Source of the DNA: Candidatus Magnetominusculus sp. LBB02
GTDB taxonomy: Bacteria > Nitrospirota > Thermodesulfovibrionia > Thermodesulfovibrionales > Magnetobacteriaceae
Assembly (NCBI GenBank): GCA_022321325.1
Contig: JAKOEO010000003.1
Coordinates: 45,571-87,492 of the forward strand
Reading direction: 5' to 3'
Length of the DNA stretch: 41,922 nucleotides
Both the position numbers and the translations under genes were made by a program. Shown piece after piece: positions 17,781 to 27,212 of this stretch (positions are counted from its first letter, which is position 1; each line of letters starts with the position of its first letter). A model generated the notes under the pieces. That model saw only the letters and a list, made by a program, of their open reading frames with translations, searched no databases and was not told the DNA's origin.

Positions 17781-20309
17781 ATGAGCGAACAAACACCAGT
17801 CAGCCACCCGCTGTACAACTCTCTGGTCGAGCTTGCCCTGAATATGCGCTCGTCGTGGAATCATGCCACCGATAAGGTATGGCGGAGGCTCGATCCCGCG
17901 TTGTGGGAACTCACCCATGAACCTTGGAGCGTTCTGCAGACAGTCTCATGGGACAGGATTGAACTTGTTGGCAGATCCCCCGCTTTTCGCAAGGATGTTG
18001 ACAGCCTGGTAGAGGCCAGGCGGCAAGCGTTGGGAGCGCCCGCGTGGTTTCAGCAACATCATGCGCAGTCTCAATTAACCTGCATAGCGTATTTCTGTAT
18101 GGAGTTTATGTTGAGTGAAGCATTGCCCATTTACTCTGGCGGACTAGGCAATGTGGCCGGTGATCAACTCAAAGCCGCAAGCGACCTGGGCGTGCCGGTA
18201 GTCGGTGTGGGACTGCTCTACCAGCAAGGTTATTTTCGCCAGGAGATAGACAAGGACGGAGCGCAGCAGGCACTTTACCCATACAACGACCCCGCACAAT
18301 TGCCAATCACGCCGGTGCGCCTCCCTAACGGACAGTGGCTGCGACTGGAGATCGCCTTACCCGGTTACTCTGTCTGGCTGCGGGCCTGGCAGGTACAGGT
18401 CGGCCGGCTTAAACTTTACCTGTTGGACAGCAATGACATGGGCAACCCGCCCGTTCATAGGGGAATCACCAGCGCGCTGTATGGCGGCGGGCCGGAGCTG
18501 CGCCTCAAGCAGGAACTGCTTCTGGGGATTGCCGGCTGGCGGTTGCTCGCCGCACTTGGTCTCAAACCTGAGGTTTGCCACTTGAATGAAGGACATGCGG
18601 CCTTCGCCGTGTTGGAACGCGCCCGGACTATCATGGAAGAAATTGGGCAACCCTTTGAAGTAGCGCTGTCCGTCGCCCGAGCGGGCAATGTCTTCACTAC
18701 CCACACGGCAGTGGCCGCAGGCTTTGACCGTTTTACTCCGGAACTCATCGAACAATACCTACGTGGCTATGCCGAGCAGAAACTCGGCATATCATTGCAT
18801 GATTTGTTGGCCCTGGGCCGACGCAACCCAAACGACTCGTCAGAAAGTTTCAACATGGCATATCTGGCAATTTGCGGCAGCGGTGCGGTCAATGGCGTGA
18901 GCCGCTTACATGGAAAAGTCAGCCGACATCTGTTTGAGCCTCTCTTTCCGAACTGGCCGGTGGACGATGTGCCAGTTGGACATGTGACCAACGGGGTACA
19001 CATGCCAAGTTGGGACTCAGCGGCAGCCGACGATCTTTGGACGAAGGCTTGTGGAAAAGACCGTTGGCTTTGGACAACGGAAATCATGGGGCAGGACATT
19101 CGCCGCATATGTGACGCCACTCTCTGGCATTTTCGCACCGCCGCCAGAAAATCTCTTGTTGAATACGCCCGCACACGGTTGTCCAGGCAACTGGCCGTAT
19201 CCGGAGCGTCGCCCGATATGGTTGAAAGGGCGAAACATCTGTTTGATCCCAACACATTGACAATAGGCTTTGCGCGCCGCTTCGCGGCCTATAAGAGACC
19301 CAACATGCTGCTTCACGACCCGAAGCGGCTGCTCTGCCTATTGACCAATCCAGAGCGCCCAGTGCAACTAATCCTTGCCGGCAAGGCCCATCCGGCAGAC
19401 CAGGCCGGTCAGGCGCTGATTCAGGAATGGACGCATTTCATTCGTCGTCCAGATGTCAGCCCGCATGTGATGTTTCTCAGTGACTATGACGTGCTCCTGA
19501 GCGCGCACCTGGTGGCGGGGGTGGATGTCTGGATCAACACGCCACGGCGGCCATGGGAGGCGTGTGGAACTAGCGGCATGAAGGTGCTCGTCAATGGAGG
19601 CATTAATCTCTCGGAATTAGACGGCTGGTGGGCGGAGGCCTATACGCCTGAGGTTGGGTGGGCGTTGGGGGATGGCCATGAACATGGCGATGATCCAAAT
19701 TGGGACGCAGCCGAAGCCATATCGCTTTACGAAAAGCTCGAACGCGAGGTGGTCAATGAGTTTTATGACCGGGACGACAGCGGCATTCCCCGAGCATGGG
19801 TTAAACGGATACGGGAAAGCATGGCGCAGTTGACACCGATGTTTTCCGCCAACCGCGCTGTGCGTCAATACACAGGGCAATATTACCTCCCGGCTGCTGC
19901 CGCCTACCATTTGCGCATAGCCGATAAAGGGGCAGTTGGCAGACAGATGATAGAGTGGCGGCGCGACCTGCAACATAAATGGGCCACGCTCTGCTTTGGA
20001 AAAATGAAGGTTGAAACTGACGGGCAGTGGCACACAGTTGAGGTGGAAGTTTATCTGAACGATATAAGTCCTGACTCAGTGCGCGTTGAGCTTTATGCCG
20101 ACGCAGTAGACTGCGGTACACCGGTACGGCAGGAGATGATGCGCTCTGGCCAAAGTGCCGGTGAGCCGGGCTGCTACATTTACAACGCCGAGGTGTCTGC
20201 GGCCCGCCCGTCGGCGCAATATACGGCGAGGGTGATACCGCACTGCGACCATGTTGCCGTCCCGTTGGAAGCCTCACAAATACTGTGGCAGCGATTGTTA
20301 AATGAATGA
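17781..20309 (+). CDS. glgP: Alpha-glucan (glycogen) phosphorylase, GT35
   Basis: Releases glucose-1-phosphate from glycogen or maltodextrins using phosphate and pyridoxal phosphate. The 842-residue protein starts with a DUF3417-type N-terminal region (YNSLVELALNMRSSWNHATDKVW), as in the bacterial alpha-glucan phosphorylase subfamily rather than the E. coli MalP type. Catalytic-domain blocks include CIAYFCMEFMLSEALPIYSGGLG, HLNEGHAAFAVLE, VTNGVHMPSW, GFARRFAAYKRP and the pyridoxal-phosphate lysine near residue 601 in EACGTSGMKVLVNGG. It has an AGGGG ribosome-binding site 16 bases after tal and an intact frame. It would feed hexose phosphate into the phosphoketolase encoded next. Confidence 0.93.
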   Translation: MSEQTPVSHPLYNSLVELALNMRSSWNHATDKVWRRLDPALWELTHEPWSVLQTVSWDRIELVGRSPAFRKDVDSLVEARRQALGAPAWFQQHHAQSQLTCIAYFCMEFMLSEALPIYSGGLGNVAGDQLKAASDLGVPVVGVGLLYQQGYFRQEIDKDGAQQALYPYNDPAQLPITPVRLPNGQWLRLEIALPGYSVWLRAWQVQVGRLKLYLLDSNDMGNPPVHRGITSALYGGGPELRLKQELLLGIAGWRLLAALGLKPEVCHLNEGHAAFAVLERARTIMEEIGQPFEVALSVARAGNVFTTHTAVAAGFDRFTPELIEQYLRGYAEQKLGISLHDLLALGRRNPNDSSESFNMAYLAICGSGAVNGVSRLHGKVSRHLFEPLFPNWPVDDVPVGHVTNGVHMPSWDSAAADDLWTKACGKDRWLWTTEIMGQDIRRICDATLWHFRTAARKSLVEYARTRLSRQLAVSGASPDMVERAKHLFDPNTLTIGFARRFAAYKRPNMLLHDPKRLLCLLTNPERPVQLILAGKAHPADQAGQALIQEWTHFIRRPDVSPHVMFLSDYDVLLSAHLVAGVDVWINTPRRPWEACGTSGMKVLVNGGINLSELDGWWAEAYTPEVGWALGDGHEHGDDPNWDAAEAISLYEKLEREVVNEFYDRDDSGIPRAWVKRIRESMAQLTPMFSANRAVRQYTGQYYLPAAAAYHLRIADKGAVGRQMIEWRRDLQHKWATLCFGKMKVETDGQWHTVEVEVYLNDISPDSVRVELYADAVDCGTPVRQEMMRSGQSAGEPGCYIYNAEVSAARPSAQYTARVIPHCDHVAVPLEASQILWQRLLNE

Positions 20310-20397
20310 GGTTTATAACATGAACTCATGACTGAACGCCAGCTCAGCCGGCATTATTATTTCGGTGCAGGTAAAATGAAAAAAGGAGAACCGAACA

Positions 20398-22758
20398 ATG
20401 AATACACAAACTCTTTCCCCTGAATTACTCCATAAGATGGATGCCTACTGGCGCGCCGCCAATTATCTGTCAGTAGGCCAGATTTATCTTTATGACAATC
20501 CACTGCTAAAGGAACCGCTTAAACTGTCCCATGTCAAGCCGATGGTGGTTGGCCACTGGGGTACGACGCCAGGCCAGAGCTTCATCTACGTGCATTTGAA
20601 CAGAATAATAAAGCAGTACGACCTGAATATGTTATACATCTCCGGTCCTGGGCACGGCGGCCCGGCTATAGTGGCCAACACCTACCTCGAAGGCGCCTAC
20701 ACTGAGGTCTATCCCACAATCACGCTGGATGAGGACGGAATTAAGAAACTGTTTATGCAGTTTTCATTTCCCGGCGGGATTTCCAGCCATGTCGCCCCTT
20801 CAACGCCGGGTTCAATTCACGAAGGCGGCGAGCTTGGCTATTCGCTCAGTCATGCCTTCGGGGCCGCGTTTGACAATCCCTCGCTGATTGTCGCCTGTGT
20901 CGTCGGCGACGGCGAGGCGGAGACCGGACCATTGGCAGCCGCATGGCATTCCAATAAGTTTCTCAACCCAATCTCTGACGGCGCAGTGCTGCCAATCCTG
21001 CACCTCAACGGCTACAAGATCAGTAACCCGACTGTCCTTGCCCGCATTGAACATGAGGAATTGGAGCAATTTCTGCGTGGCTCTGGCTGGTCTCCCTACT
21101 TTGTGGAAGGAGACGACCCGCAGAGGATGCATCAACTCATGGCCGCCATTTTGAATGAGGCCGCTGAGGAAATCCTGCGAATTCAAAACAATGCGCGCAA
21201 CAATAATGACACTACACGGCCGCGCTGGCCTATGATCGTTTTGAAGTCACCTAAGGGCTGGACGGGGCCGAAAGTGGTTGATGGCCTGAAAGTTGAGGGC
21301 ACATTTCGCTCTCACCAGGTGCCTCTCCTTGTGGATTCCAAACATCCCGATCATCTAAAGCAGCTTGAAAGCTGGATGAGGAGCTACAAGCCGGAAGAGC
21401 TGTTTGATGACAATGGCCGTCTCATGCCGGAATTAGCCGAGCTTGCACCTAAGGGCAACCGGAGGATGGGGGCTAATCCACACGCTAACGGCGGCACTGT
21501 GCTATGCGATCTGAAAATGCCGGACTTCCGCGTCCACGCGCTCAACGTGCCCGCACCCGGTGCTGTCGAGGCACAGGATACGCTTGTGCTGGGCAAGTTC
21601 CTCAAAGAAATAGTCAAGCTGAATCAGGACCAGCATAATTTCCGTCTATTCGGCCCTGATGAGACACAGTCAAACATGCTCAGCGCGGTTTTTGAAGTCA
21701 CAAATCGTCAGTGGGATGCCCGTACGACAGATGATGATGAGTTCCTTGCCCCAGAAGGCGCTGTCATGGACGCGATGCTCAGCGAACACCAGTGCGAGGG
21801 CTGGTTGGAAGGATATCTGCTCACCGGCCGCCACGGGCTGTTCAACAGCTATGAAGCCTTTATTCGCATCATTGATTCTATGTTCAGCCAACATGCCAAG
21901 TGGCTGAAGGTAACATTGGAACTGCCCTGGCGACGTAAGATTGCATCGCTGAACTATCTGCTCACCTCCCATGTCTGGCAGCAGGACCACAATGGCTTCA
22001 CTCATCAGGACCCCGGCTTCCTTGACCATGCCGTCAACAAGAAGGCGGATGTCGTACGTGTTTATCTTCCGCCCGACGCAAACTGCCTGTTGTCGGTCAT
22101 TGATCACTGCCTGCGCAGCCGGCATTATGTCAATGTGGTAGTGGCCGGAAAACATGCCGGCCCCCAATGGCTGACAATGGACGCTGCCATAGGGCATTGC
22201 ACAGAAGGAATTGGTATCTGGCAATGGGCCAGCAACGACCAGGACAGCAGTCCCGATGTGGTGATGGCCTGCTGCGGGGACACGCCAACGTTGGAAATTC
22301 TGGCAGCCGTTTCCATTTTACAGAAGGCGCTGCCCGACCTTAAAATCAGGGTTATAAATGTCGTAGATCTGATGAGGCTGCAACCCAAAGCCGAACACCC
22401 GCACGGGCTGAGCGACACGGATTATGACGCGCTCTTTACGAAAGACAAACACATCATATTTGCTTTCCATGGATACCCGTGGCTGGTCCACCGGCTGACC
22501 TACCGTCGTACCAACCGCAACCTGCATGTCCTTGGCTATAAGGAAGAGGGCACCATCACGACGGCCTTTGACATGAGGGTACAAAATGACATAGACCGCT
22601 TTCACCTGGTGCAAGATGTGGTTGACAGGCTGCCGCATTTGGGTACTAAGGGGGCAGCTCTAAAGCAATTGATGCAGGACAAGCTCATCGAGCACAAGGC
22701 GTATGTCAACAAGCACGGCCAGGACATGCCAGAGATTCGGGACTGGAAGTGGAGTTGA
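20398..22758 (+). CDS. xfp: Phosphoketolase (xylulose-5-phosphate/fructose-6-phosphate)
   Basis: Thiamine-diphosphate enzyme that splits fructose-6-phosphate or xylulose-5-phosphate with phosphate, giving acetyl phosphate plus erythrose-4-phosphate or glyceraldehyde-3-phosphate. The 786-residue length is standard. Seen: [19 protein letters not shown] near residue 51, GPGHGGPA, the [20 protein letters not shown] loop, the thiamine-diphosphate/Mg motif GDGEAETG at 170-177, [14 protein letters not shown] and the C-terminal [21 protein letters not shown] precedes the ATG. The 88-base gap after glgP has no clear terminator, so it remains in the operon. Whether both sugar substrates, or sedoheptulose-7-phosphate, are used cannot be told from sequence. 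Confidence 0.96.
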   Translation: MNTQTLSPELLHKMDAYWRAANYLSVGQIYLYDNPLLKEPLKLSHVKPMVVGHWGTTPGQSFIYVHLNRIIKQYDLNMLYISGPGHGGPAIVANTYLEGAYTEVYPTITLDEDGIKKLFMQFSFPGGISSHVAPSTPGSIHEGGELGYSLSHAFGAAFDNPSLIVACVVGDGEAETGPLAAAWHSNKFLNPISDGAVLPILHLNGYKISNPTVLARIEHEELEQFLRGSGWSPYFVEGDDPQRMHQLMAAILNEAAEEILRIQNNARNNNDTTRPRWPMIVLKSPKGWTGPKVVDGLKVEGTFRSHQVPLLVDSKHPDHLKQLESWMRSYKPEELFDDNGRLMPELAELAPKGNRRMGANPHANGGTVLCDLKMPDFRVHALNVPAPGAVEAQDTLVLGKFLKEIVKLNQDQHNFRLFGPDETQSNMLSAVFEVTNRQWDARTTDDDEFLAPEGAVMDAMLSEHQCEGWLEGYLLTGRHGLFNSYEAFIRIIDSMFSQHAKWLKVTLELPWRRKIASLNYLLTSHVWQQDHNGFTHQDPGFLDHAVNKKADVVRVYLPPDANCLLSVIDHCLRSRHYVNVVVAGKHAGPQWLTMDAAIGHCTEGIGIWQWASNDQDSSPDVVMACCGDTPTLEILAAVSILQKALPDLKIRVINVVDLMRLQPKAEHPHGLSDTDYDALFTKDKHIIFAFHGYPWLVHRLTYRRTNRNLHVLGYKEEGTITTAFDMRVQNDIDRFHLVQDVVDRLPHLGTKGAALKQLMQDKLIEHKAYVNKHGQDMPEIRDWKWS

Positions 22759-22798
22759 GGGCAAACGCGAAGGTTTAAAAAGCACAGAGGAGAGAATT

Positions 22799-23257
22799 AT
22801 GCATATTGGAATAGCTGCCGACCACGGGGGATTTGACTTGAAAGTGCAGCTAACTGCTGCCCTCAGGGACGCCGGCCATATAGTGGAGGACTTCGGCGCC
22901 CATGAGTTGGTTATGGGAGATGATTTCCCTGATTTTGTGATACCTATGGCAAGGGCGGTAGCCTGCGGGCATCTGACCAGGGGCTTGGCCATCTGTGGCA
23001 GCGGCGTAGGTGCCTGCGTTGCCGCCAACAAGGTGCCGGGTGTGCGGGCGGCGTTGATCACGGACTCCTTCTCCGCCCATCAGGGGGTAGAGGACGACGA
23101 CATGAACGTTATGTGTCTGGGCGGCCTTGTCACCGGATATGCCCTGTCATGGGATTTAGTACAGACGTTTTTGAACGCCAGGTTCAAGGCAGATGAGCGT
23201 TTCATGCGCCGTCTTAAAAAAGTGGCTGCACTGGAAACAGAGAAGAAATCTGAATAA
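22799..23257 (+). CDS. rpiB: Ribose-5-phosphate isomerase B (RpiB/LacAB family)
   Basis: Interconverts ribose-5-phosphate and ribulose-5-phosphate. The 152-residue protein starts MHIGIAADHGGFDLK. The start at 22799 is preferred over an in-frame ATG at 22703, because it has a GAGGAGAG ribosome-binding site and the longer version would run into xfp. C66 in AICGSGVGACVAANK is at the position of the catalytic cysteine of E. coli RpiB, and the NVMCLGG block follows. The family also includes galactose-6-phosphate isomerase subunits and allose-6-phosphate isomerases, but the pentose-phosphate neighbours favour RpiB. It starts 40 bases after xfp. Confidence 0.9.
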   Translation: MHIGIAADHGGFDLKVQLTAALRDAGHIVEDFGAHELVMGDDFPDFVIPMARAVACGHLTRGLAICGSGVGACVAANKVPGVRAALITDSFSAHQGVEDDDMNVMCLGGLVTGYALSWDLVQTFLNARFKADERFMRRLKKVAALETEKKSE

Positions 23258-23325
23258 ATACTTTGTCTATATTTCAAAAGACCCGACATGGGCATGATAG
23301 ATTAATAATTGGAGGTATCTATAAA

Positions 23326-24348
23326 ATGAGAGAACAAGAGCTTATAGCCACCGCAAGGATGATGGTCGCCGAGGGCAAAGGTCTTCTGGCCATGGATGAG
23401 AGTACCCCTACCTGTAACAAGCGTTTTGAAAAAGTTGGGATTCCTCAAAATGAACAGACCCGTCATTCCTACCGGGAATTGATTGTGACCACGCCGGGGT
23501 TAGGTGAATTTATCAGCGGCGTCATCCTGTATGACGAAACAATCCGCCAGTCCGGGGCATATGGCATTCCCTTCGTCAAGACAATAATTGGAGCGGGTAT
23601 CATTCCAGGCATCAAGGTTGACATCGGCGCGAAAGATATGGCGGGTCATCCGGGTGAGAAAATAACGGAAGGCCTTGACGGATTACGCGACCGTCTGACT
23701 GAATACTCTCAAATGGGCGCCCGTTTTGCCAAGTGGCGCGCGGTGGTTGCCATAGGCGATGACATTCCAAGCTGGGGTTGCATCAAAGCCAACGCTCAGG
23801 CATTGGCGCGATATGCGGCGTTGTGTCAGGAGGCCGGACTGGTGCCCGTCGTTGAGCCAGAAGTGCTCATGGACGGCGAACATACCCTAAAGCGGTGCTG
23901 CGAGGTAACGAAGGAGGTACTGCGAACGGTTTTCAATGAGCTTTACACACAACGGGTGATGCTGGAGGGTATTATCCTAAAGCCTAACATGGCGCTTCCG
24001 GGATTGGCCTGCCCCATGCAGGAAACGGTGGACGAAGTGGCTGACGCCACGGTAAGGTGTCTCATGCGGACAGTCCCCGCTGCGGTTCCGGGGATTACGT
24101 TCTTGTCTGGCGGCCAATCGGCTGAACTGGCCTCGGCCCGTTTGAATGCCATGAATGCCAGATTTAAGTCGCGGCTGCCATGGGCGCTGTCGTTTTCGTT
24201 TGCCCGTGCCATACAGCAACCGGCTTTGGAAATCTGGCGAGGCAAGGAGGCTAATGTATCGGAGGCACAGCAAGCCTTGATTCATAGGGCCATGTGCAAC
24301 AGCGCTGCGCGCCGCGGCCAATACAAGGCCGAGATGGAATGTACATAA
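23326..24348 (+). CDS. Class I fructose-bisphosphate aldolase
   Basis: Splits fructose-1,6-bisphosphate into two triose phosphates, or condenses them, via a Schiff base and without metal. The 340-residue protein is of the animal/plant-type class I family, which is patchily distributed in bacteria. K219 in EGIILKPNM is the Schiff-base lysine, and GKGLLAMDEST, AKWRAVVAIG and FLSGGQSAELASARLNAMN are other family blocks. A GGAGG site at 23311-23315 fixes the ATG at 23326; an earlier in-frame ATG at 23263 lacks one. It is the last gene of the operon and is followed by a long hairpin at 24445-24484. Class I aldolases can also act on sedoheptulose-1,7-bisphosphate, which would suit this operon. Confidence 0.94.
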   Translation: MREQELIATARMMVAEGKGLLAMDESTPTCNKRFEKVGIPQNEQTRHSYRELIVTTPGLGEFISGVILYDETIRQSGAYGIPFVKTIIGAGIIPGIKVDIGAKDMAGHPGEKITEGLDGLRDRLTEYSQMGARFAKWRAVVAIGDDIPSWGCIKANAQALARYAALCQEAGLVPVVEPEVLMDGEHTLKRCCEVTKEVLRTVFNELYTQRVMLEGIILKPNMALPGLACPMQETVDEVADATVRCLMRTVPAAVPGITFLSGGQSAELASARLNAMNARFKSRLPWALSFSFARAIQQPALEIWRGKEANVSEAQQALIHRAMCNSAARRGQYKAEMECT

Positions 24349-24444
24349 GCATGATGACAAGAGGTGAACGACGCAGGGCTTATGACAAACAGGTCAAGCT
24401 GCCTGCCACGATGCAAATGGCGGCATAATCTCTTGCACGGAAAG

Positions 24445-24484
24445 CGGTCAGGACGCGCAACTCAGAAGAGGCGCGTCCTGACCG
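24445..24484 (+). terminator. Perfect 14-bp stem hairpin after the sugar-phosphate operon
   Basis: Arms at 24445-24458 (CGGTCAGGACGCGC) and 24471-24484 are exact complements around a 12-base loop. Imperfect pairing (CTTGC..GGA..GC) extends the stem out to about 24430 and 24492. No U-tract follows, so it may be a transcript-end stabiliser, a Rho-dependent end or a structured element rather than a classical intrinsic terminator. No protein gene is supported in 24349-24571. Confidence 0.45.
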
Positions 24485-24506
24485 GCTCCGCAAGATATGT
24501 ACCTTA

Positions 24507-24569
24507 CTACACTTAAAAGCCCTCAGAGATGGCAGCCGTGCCGGTTCGAGTCCGGCCGATGCCACCCAT
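24507..24569 (+). repeat. 3' fragment of a tRNA-Leu(UAA)-like gene, candidate attachment site
   Basis: The stretch reads like the 3' half of a leucine tRNA. It has an anticodon-loop-like CTTAAAA with UAA, a variable-arm region, a T-arm (GCCGG-TTCGAGT-CCGGC) and an acceptor-like GATGCCACC end. The 5' half is missing: the bases before the loop do not pair with GCCCT, and no matching 5' acceptor arm lies upstream. Loop-to-3'-end fragments of tRNA genes are the typical remnant of integrase-mediated insertion into a tRNA. A short imperfect copy lies at 16367-16388. Confidence 0.5.
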
Positions 24570-24571
24570 TT

Positions 24572-26920
24572 TTACTGCCAGGCTACCCCTAAAGCATATG
24601 AAACGCCATTGTAATAGGTGTACAGAAGCCCGTCTGTCCATGCCACTATGGCTGCCCCATTGCTGAACCACTGGATGTAGTAAGCGGATGACCCTGAGAC
24701 GCCCGACGTCATCGCCCCCGACTTTGTACCAAACCATGAGGCATATTGACTGTAGACCGAGCTTATCTTTGTGGCTGCCGCGCCATATGACCTCCACGTT
24801 ATCCCTAAGCTATACCATTGGCCGCTATAATAAACATACAGCGCCCCGTCTGTACCGGCCACAATGGCTGCCCCATTGGTATACCACTGGGCATAGTATG
24901 TCGCTCCGCCCGATGTCCCTGTCTGAACGCTTCCCGATTTATAGCCAAACCATGAGGCATATTGGCTATACACGGCGTCAAATGCCCCTGAGGCCGCATC
25001 AGAGTCAGAGACTGCCATTGCGGCAAATGTCACCGTTACAGCCCGGGCTGCTGTCATCGCCACCTTACATAGATTGCCGCTTATCTTGTCACAGCCTGAC
25101 CATGACTTAAAATTAGAGCTGCTGTCTGCCGTTGCCTGAAGTATTACCGATGTGCCTGAGGCATATGACGCCGTACCGATGGTGCCGCTCCAGCTTAGTG
25201 TCCCGCTAGACAGCGTTACAGCGCCCGAACCTGTGCCGGCTTTCGTTACGCTTAATGTATATTGGCCGCTTGATGAGGTCATGAAAGACCCCCACCATGT
25301 GCCCCAGTTTGTGCTGCCCTTTGCATATTCCTGAAGCGTCCAGAAGGTTAAGTCATCCGATGGGTCAACGCATGTGGCGCTGTAATCTCCCCAACGGTTT
25401 TTTGTGCCGCCAAATGTTAGATAATACGGCGCCGCTCCGGCGGCTAACTGTCCAACGGTCTGCATAGTGCCGGCAGTGTCTGTGCTTAGCCTTGCCGTAT
25501 AATATGCACTGGCATAGGCGGCGCTTGACGAACCTGAAAAGCCGAGGGCTGCGTCACCGTTAGCATTTACCGCTATGGAGGGAAAATAATAAAACAAGCT
25601 AGTGTCGCTTACCCTTCCTTCCTGAACAGGGCCTCCGGCTGACGCCAATGTCAGTGAAGCCTTCGATGGGTCTACCTGATACCATGCAATCTCGGTCTTC
25701 GTGGCCGCCGCGTTTGTAACGGTATGCGTTGCCCATACGTAGCCGCCTCTGCAAACGGCGCTTAACATTCTCGTGTCATTTGTGGCTATATTCTGAGATG
25801 ACCCTAGCTGAGGCGCCGTGGGTAAATCACTGAGAGCCGGATAACTGTTGACCACTACATCTCCAAGCGGCGTCCAGGCATTATTTGTAATTGTAAATAG
25901 TTTCAAATAGCTTGGCGTTGCCTGAGCTTGCAAAGACGGCGAGTCCTCATCATGATTTCCACCGCCTGTGTAGTCCTCTCCAACGAAATAAATTTGCTGT
26001 CCGCTGCCAAAGGCTATGCACGGCTGAACTGTGAAGTCAATCGTGTTATTGTTCTTGAACTCCGTGTAGGTCATCGTCGGGGATGCCGACGTGAGCTGGG
26101 TCTTTGGGATTGAGTAAATCTTAATGTATTGAAACGTCCCTGATGAGGTGAACATATTCACCGTAATGTAGAGATTGTTTGCGTCCATGCCAACGCCGGG
26201 ATAATCCGCCCAGTTGGCAGTCTGAGTTGTACCGTTATCTAAGTCGCCGCGAATTGCGTGAAGCGTCCATGTGCCTGTGGGGTCGCTTGAAGATGATACT
26301 CCAATCAGAATGTATGAATTGGTTGATGATGTACCCTTAGCAAGTTCTACAAAGATGAAGCGGCCAAGATACTGGTCATATATTACCTTTGGGTCAAAAA
26401 CGCCGTCTGCCGGCTGCCCCGAACCGCTGCCCAGCGACGACCAAAAGGCCGAGTCAGTTATATGGCCTGTTACGGCACCCGTGGTTTTGTTATAATAGGC
26501 AACTCCGCCGTTTACAGTGCTCATCAGGTAGGCAGGGCCTGCAGCGCCCTGAGTGTCCGGAGGGACAGACTGGCTGCTATTGCCGCTTAGGTCCATACCG
26601 GCAAAGCTCGTCAGAAGCGATGGCGTCTCAACAGAAGACGCAATGGCCGGGGATTGAACGGCGGGACTCATAATCGCGGCAGTGGCCGGTGCATGGTTGT
26701 CATTACGGCGTTTCAAGGGTATAAGCCTTTTTTCGCCGGAGCGCAAGGGAAGAGACGCCTCGCTTTTTTTCATTTCTTCGTAACTTAACACTGCAACCGG
26801 GACATTAGCTTTGACGGTAACGCCCTGTATCGGTTGCGTTGAGACCTCCGCATATGCGAAACCATAAAGAACCATTGCCGACATGACAGCCGCCGCGAGA
26901 TGCTTACATGATGTTTTCAA
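24572..26920 (-). CDS. Secreted protein with divergent InlB-like domain and twin C-terminal repeats
   Basis: 782 residues. A signal peptide (MKTSCKHLAAAVMSAMVLYGFAYA) is followed by a proline-rich linker and a large domain of about 430 residues rich in Gly, Ser, Thr and Tyr (SVPPDTQGAAG, GVFDPKVIYDQYLGRFIFVE, NRWGDYSATCVDPSDD). It looks like a beta-propeller-type extracellular domain. Next, near residues 555-635, comes a bacterial repeat of the divergent InlB type (YTLSVTKAGTGSGAVT, FKSWSGCDKISGNLC). The protein ends in two ~62-residue repeats sharing VYSQYASWFG, QW-x2-NGAAIVA and TDG-x-LY-x-YY. No sortase or PEP-CTERM signal is seen. Probably secreted or surface-attached; function unknown. 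Confidence 0.75.
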   Translation of the reverse strand: MKTSCKHLAAAVMSAMVLYGFAYAEVSTQPIQGVTVKANVPVAVLSYEEMKKSEASLPLRSGEKRLIPLKRRNDNHAPATAAIMSPAVQSPAIASSVETPSLLTSFAGMDLSGNSSQSVPPDTQGAAGPAYLMSTVNGGVAYYNKTTGAVTGHITDSAFWSSLGSGSGQPADGVFDPKVIYDQYLGRFIFVELAKGTSSTNSYILIGVSSSSDPTGTWTLHAIRGDLDNGTTQTANWADYPGVGMDANNLYITVNMFTSSGTFQYIKIYSIPKTQLTSASPTMTYTEFKNNNTIDFTVQPCIAFGSGQQIYFVGEDYTGGGNHDEDSPSLQAQATPSYLKLFTITNNAWTPLGDVVVNSYPALSDLPTAPQLGSSQNIATNDTRMLSAVCRGGYVWATHTVTNAAATKTEIAWYQVDPSKASLTLASAGGPVQEGRVSDTSLFYYFPSIAVNANGDAALGFSGSSSAAYASAYYTARLSTDTAGTMQTVGQLAAGAAPYYLTFGGTKNRWGDYSATCVDPSDDLTFWTLQEYAKGSTNWGTWWGSFMTSSSGQYTLSVTKAGTGSGAVTLSSGTLSWSGTIGTASYASGTSVILQATADSSSNFKSWSGCDKISGNLCKVAMTAARAVTVTFAAMAVSDSDAASGAFDAVYSQYASWFGYKSGSVQTGTSGGATYYAQWYTNGAAIVAGTDGALYVYYSGQWYSLGITWRSYGAAATKISSVYSQYASWFGTKSGAMTSGVSGSSAYYIQWFSNGAAIVAWTDGLLYTYYNGVSYALGVAWQ

Positions 26921-27109
26921 CAGAATTCCTCCTTAATCATCAGATTTCGGCTAATCTTAAACCAATTCGGCAATTTTACATTTTCTGATGACCTAAGTTC
27001 AACCCTGTTTCATATGGATTTTTTTCTTGAGGCAATGTGCCAGGGTATCCACATAATGTGGCCGCCACAAAATATTTTTACATCTGTCGGCGTTTCTTAA
27101 AAAAAACTG

Positions 27110-27138
27110 TTTACATGGCCGACATAAATGGTTATACT
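27110..27138 (+). promoter_or_regulatory. Sigma70-like promoter for bamA
   Basis: TTTACA at 27110-27115 and TATACT at 27133-27138 are 17 bases apart, 75 bases before the bamA start. They lie in the 292-base gap between divergent genes, where I see no other feature. Confidence 0.6.
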
Positions 27139-27212
27139 ACAGAAACCGTAACGACAGCGTGTGCTTCATGCAGCAGAGCGCGACTATTAACTTAACGTGA
27201 GGGATAATCAAA

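Noticed and set aside
24420-24569. A complete tRNA gene
   Set aside because: Only the part from the anticodon loop to the 3' end is tRNA-like; no 5' acceptor or D-arm partner is present upstream.
24380-24797. Minus-strand frames through the tRNA-like fragment (for example GRTRTGTAAI)
   Set aside because: These are the well-known spurious translations of tRNA T-arm sequence, and overlap the real secreted-protein gene.
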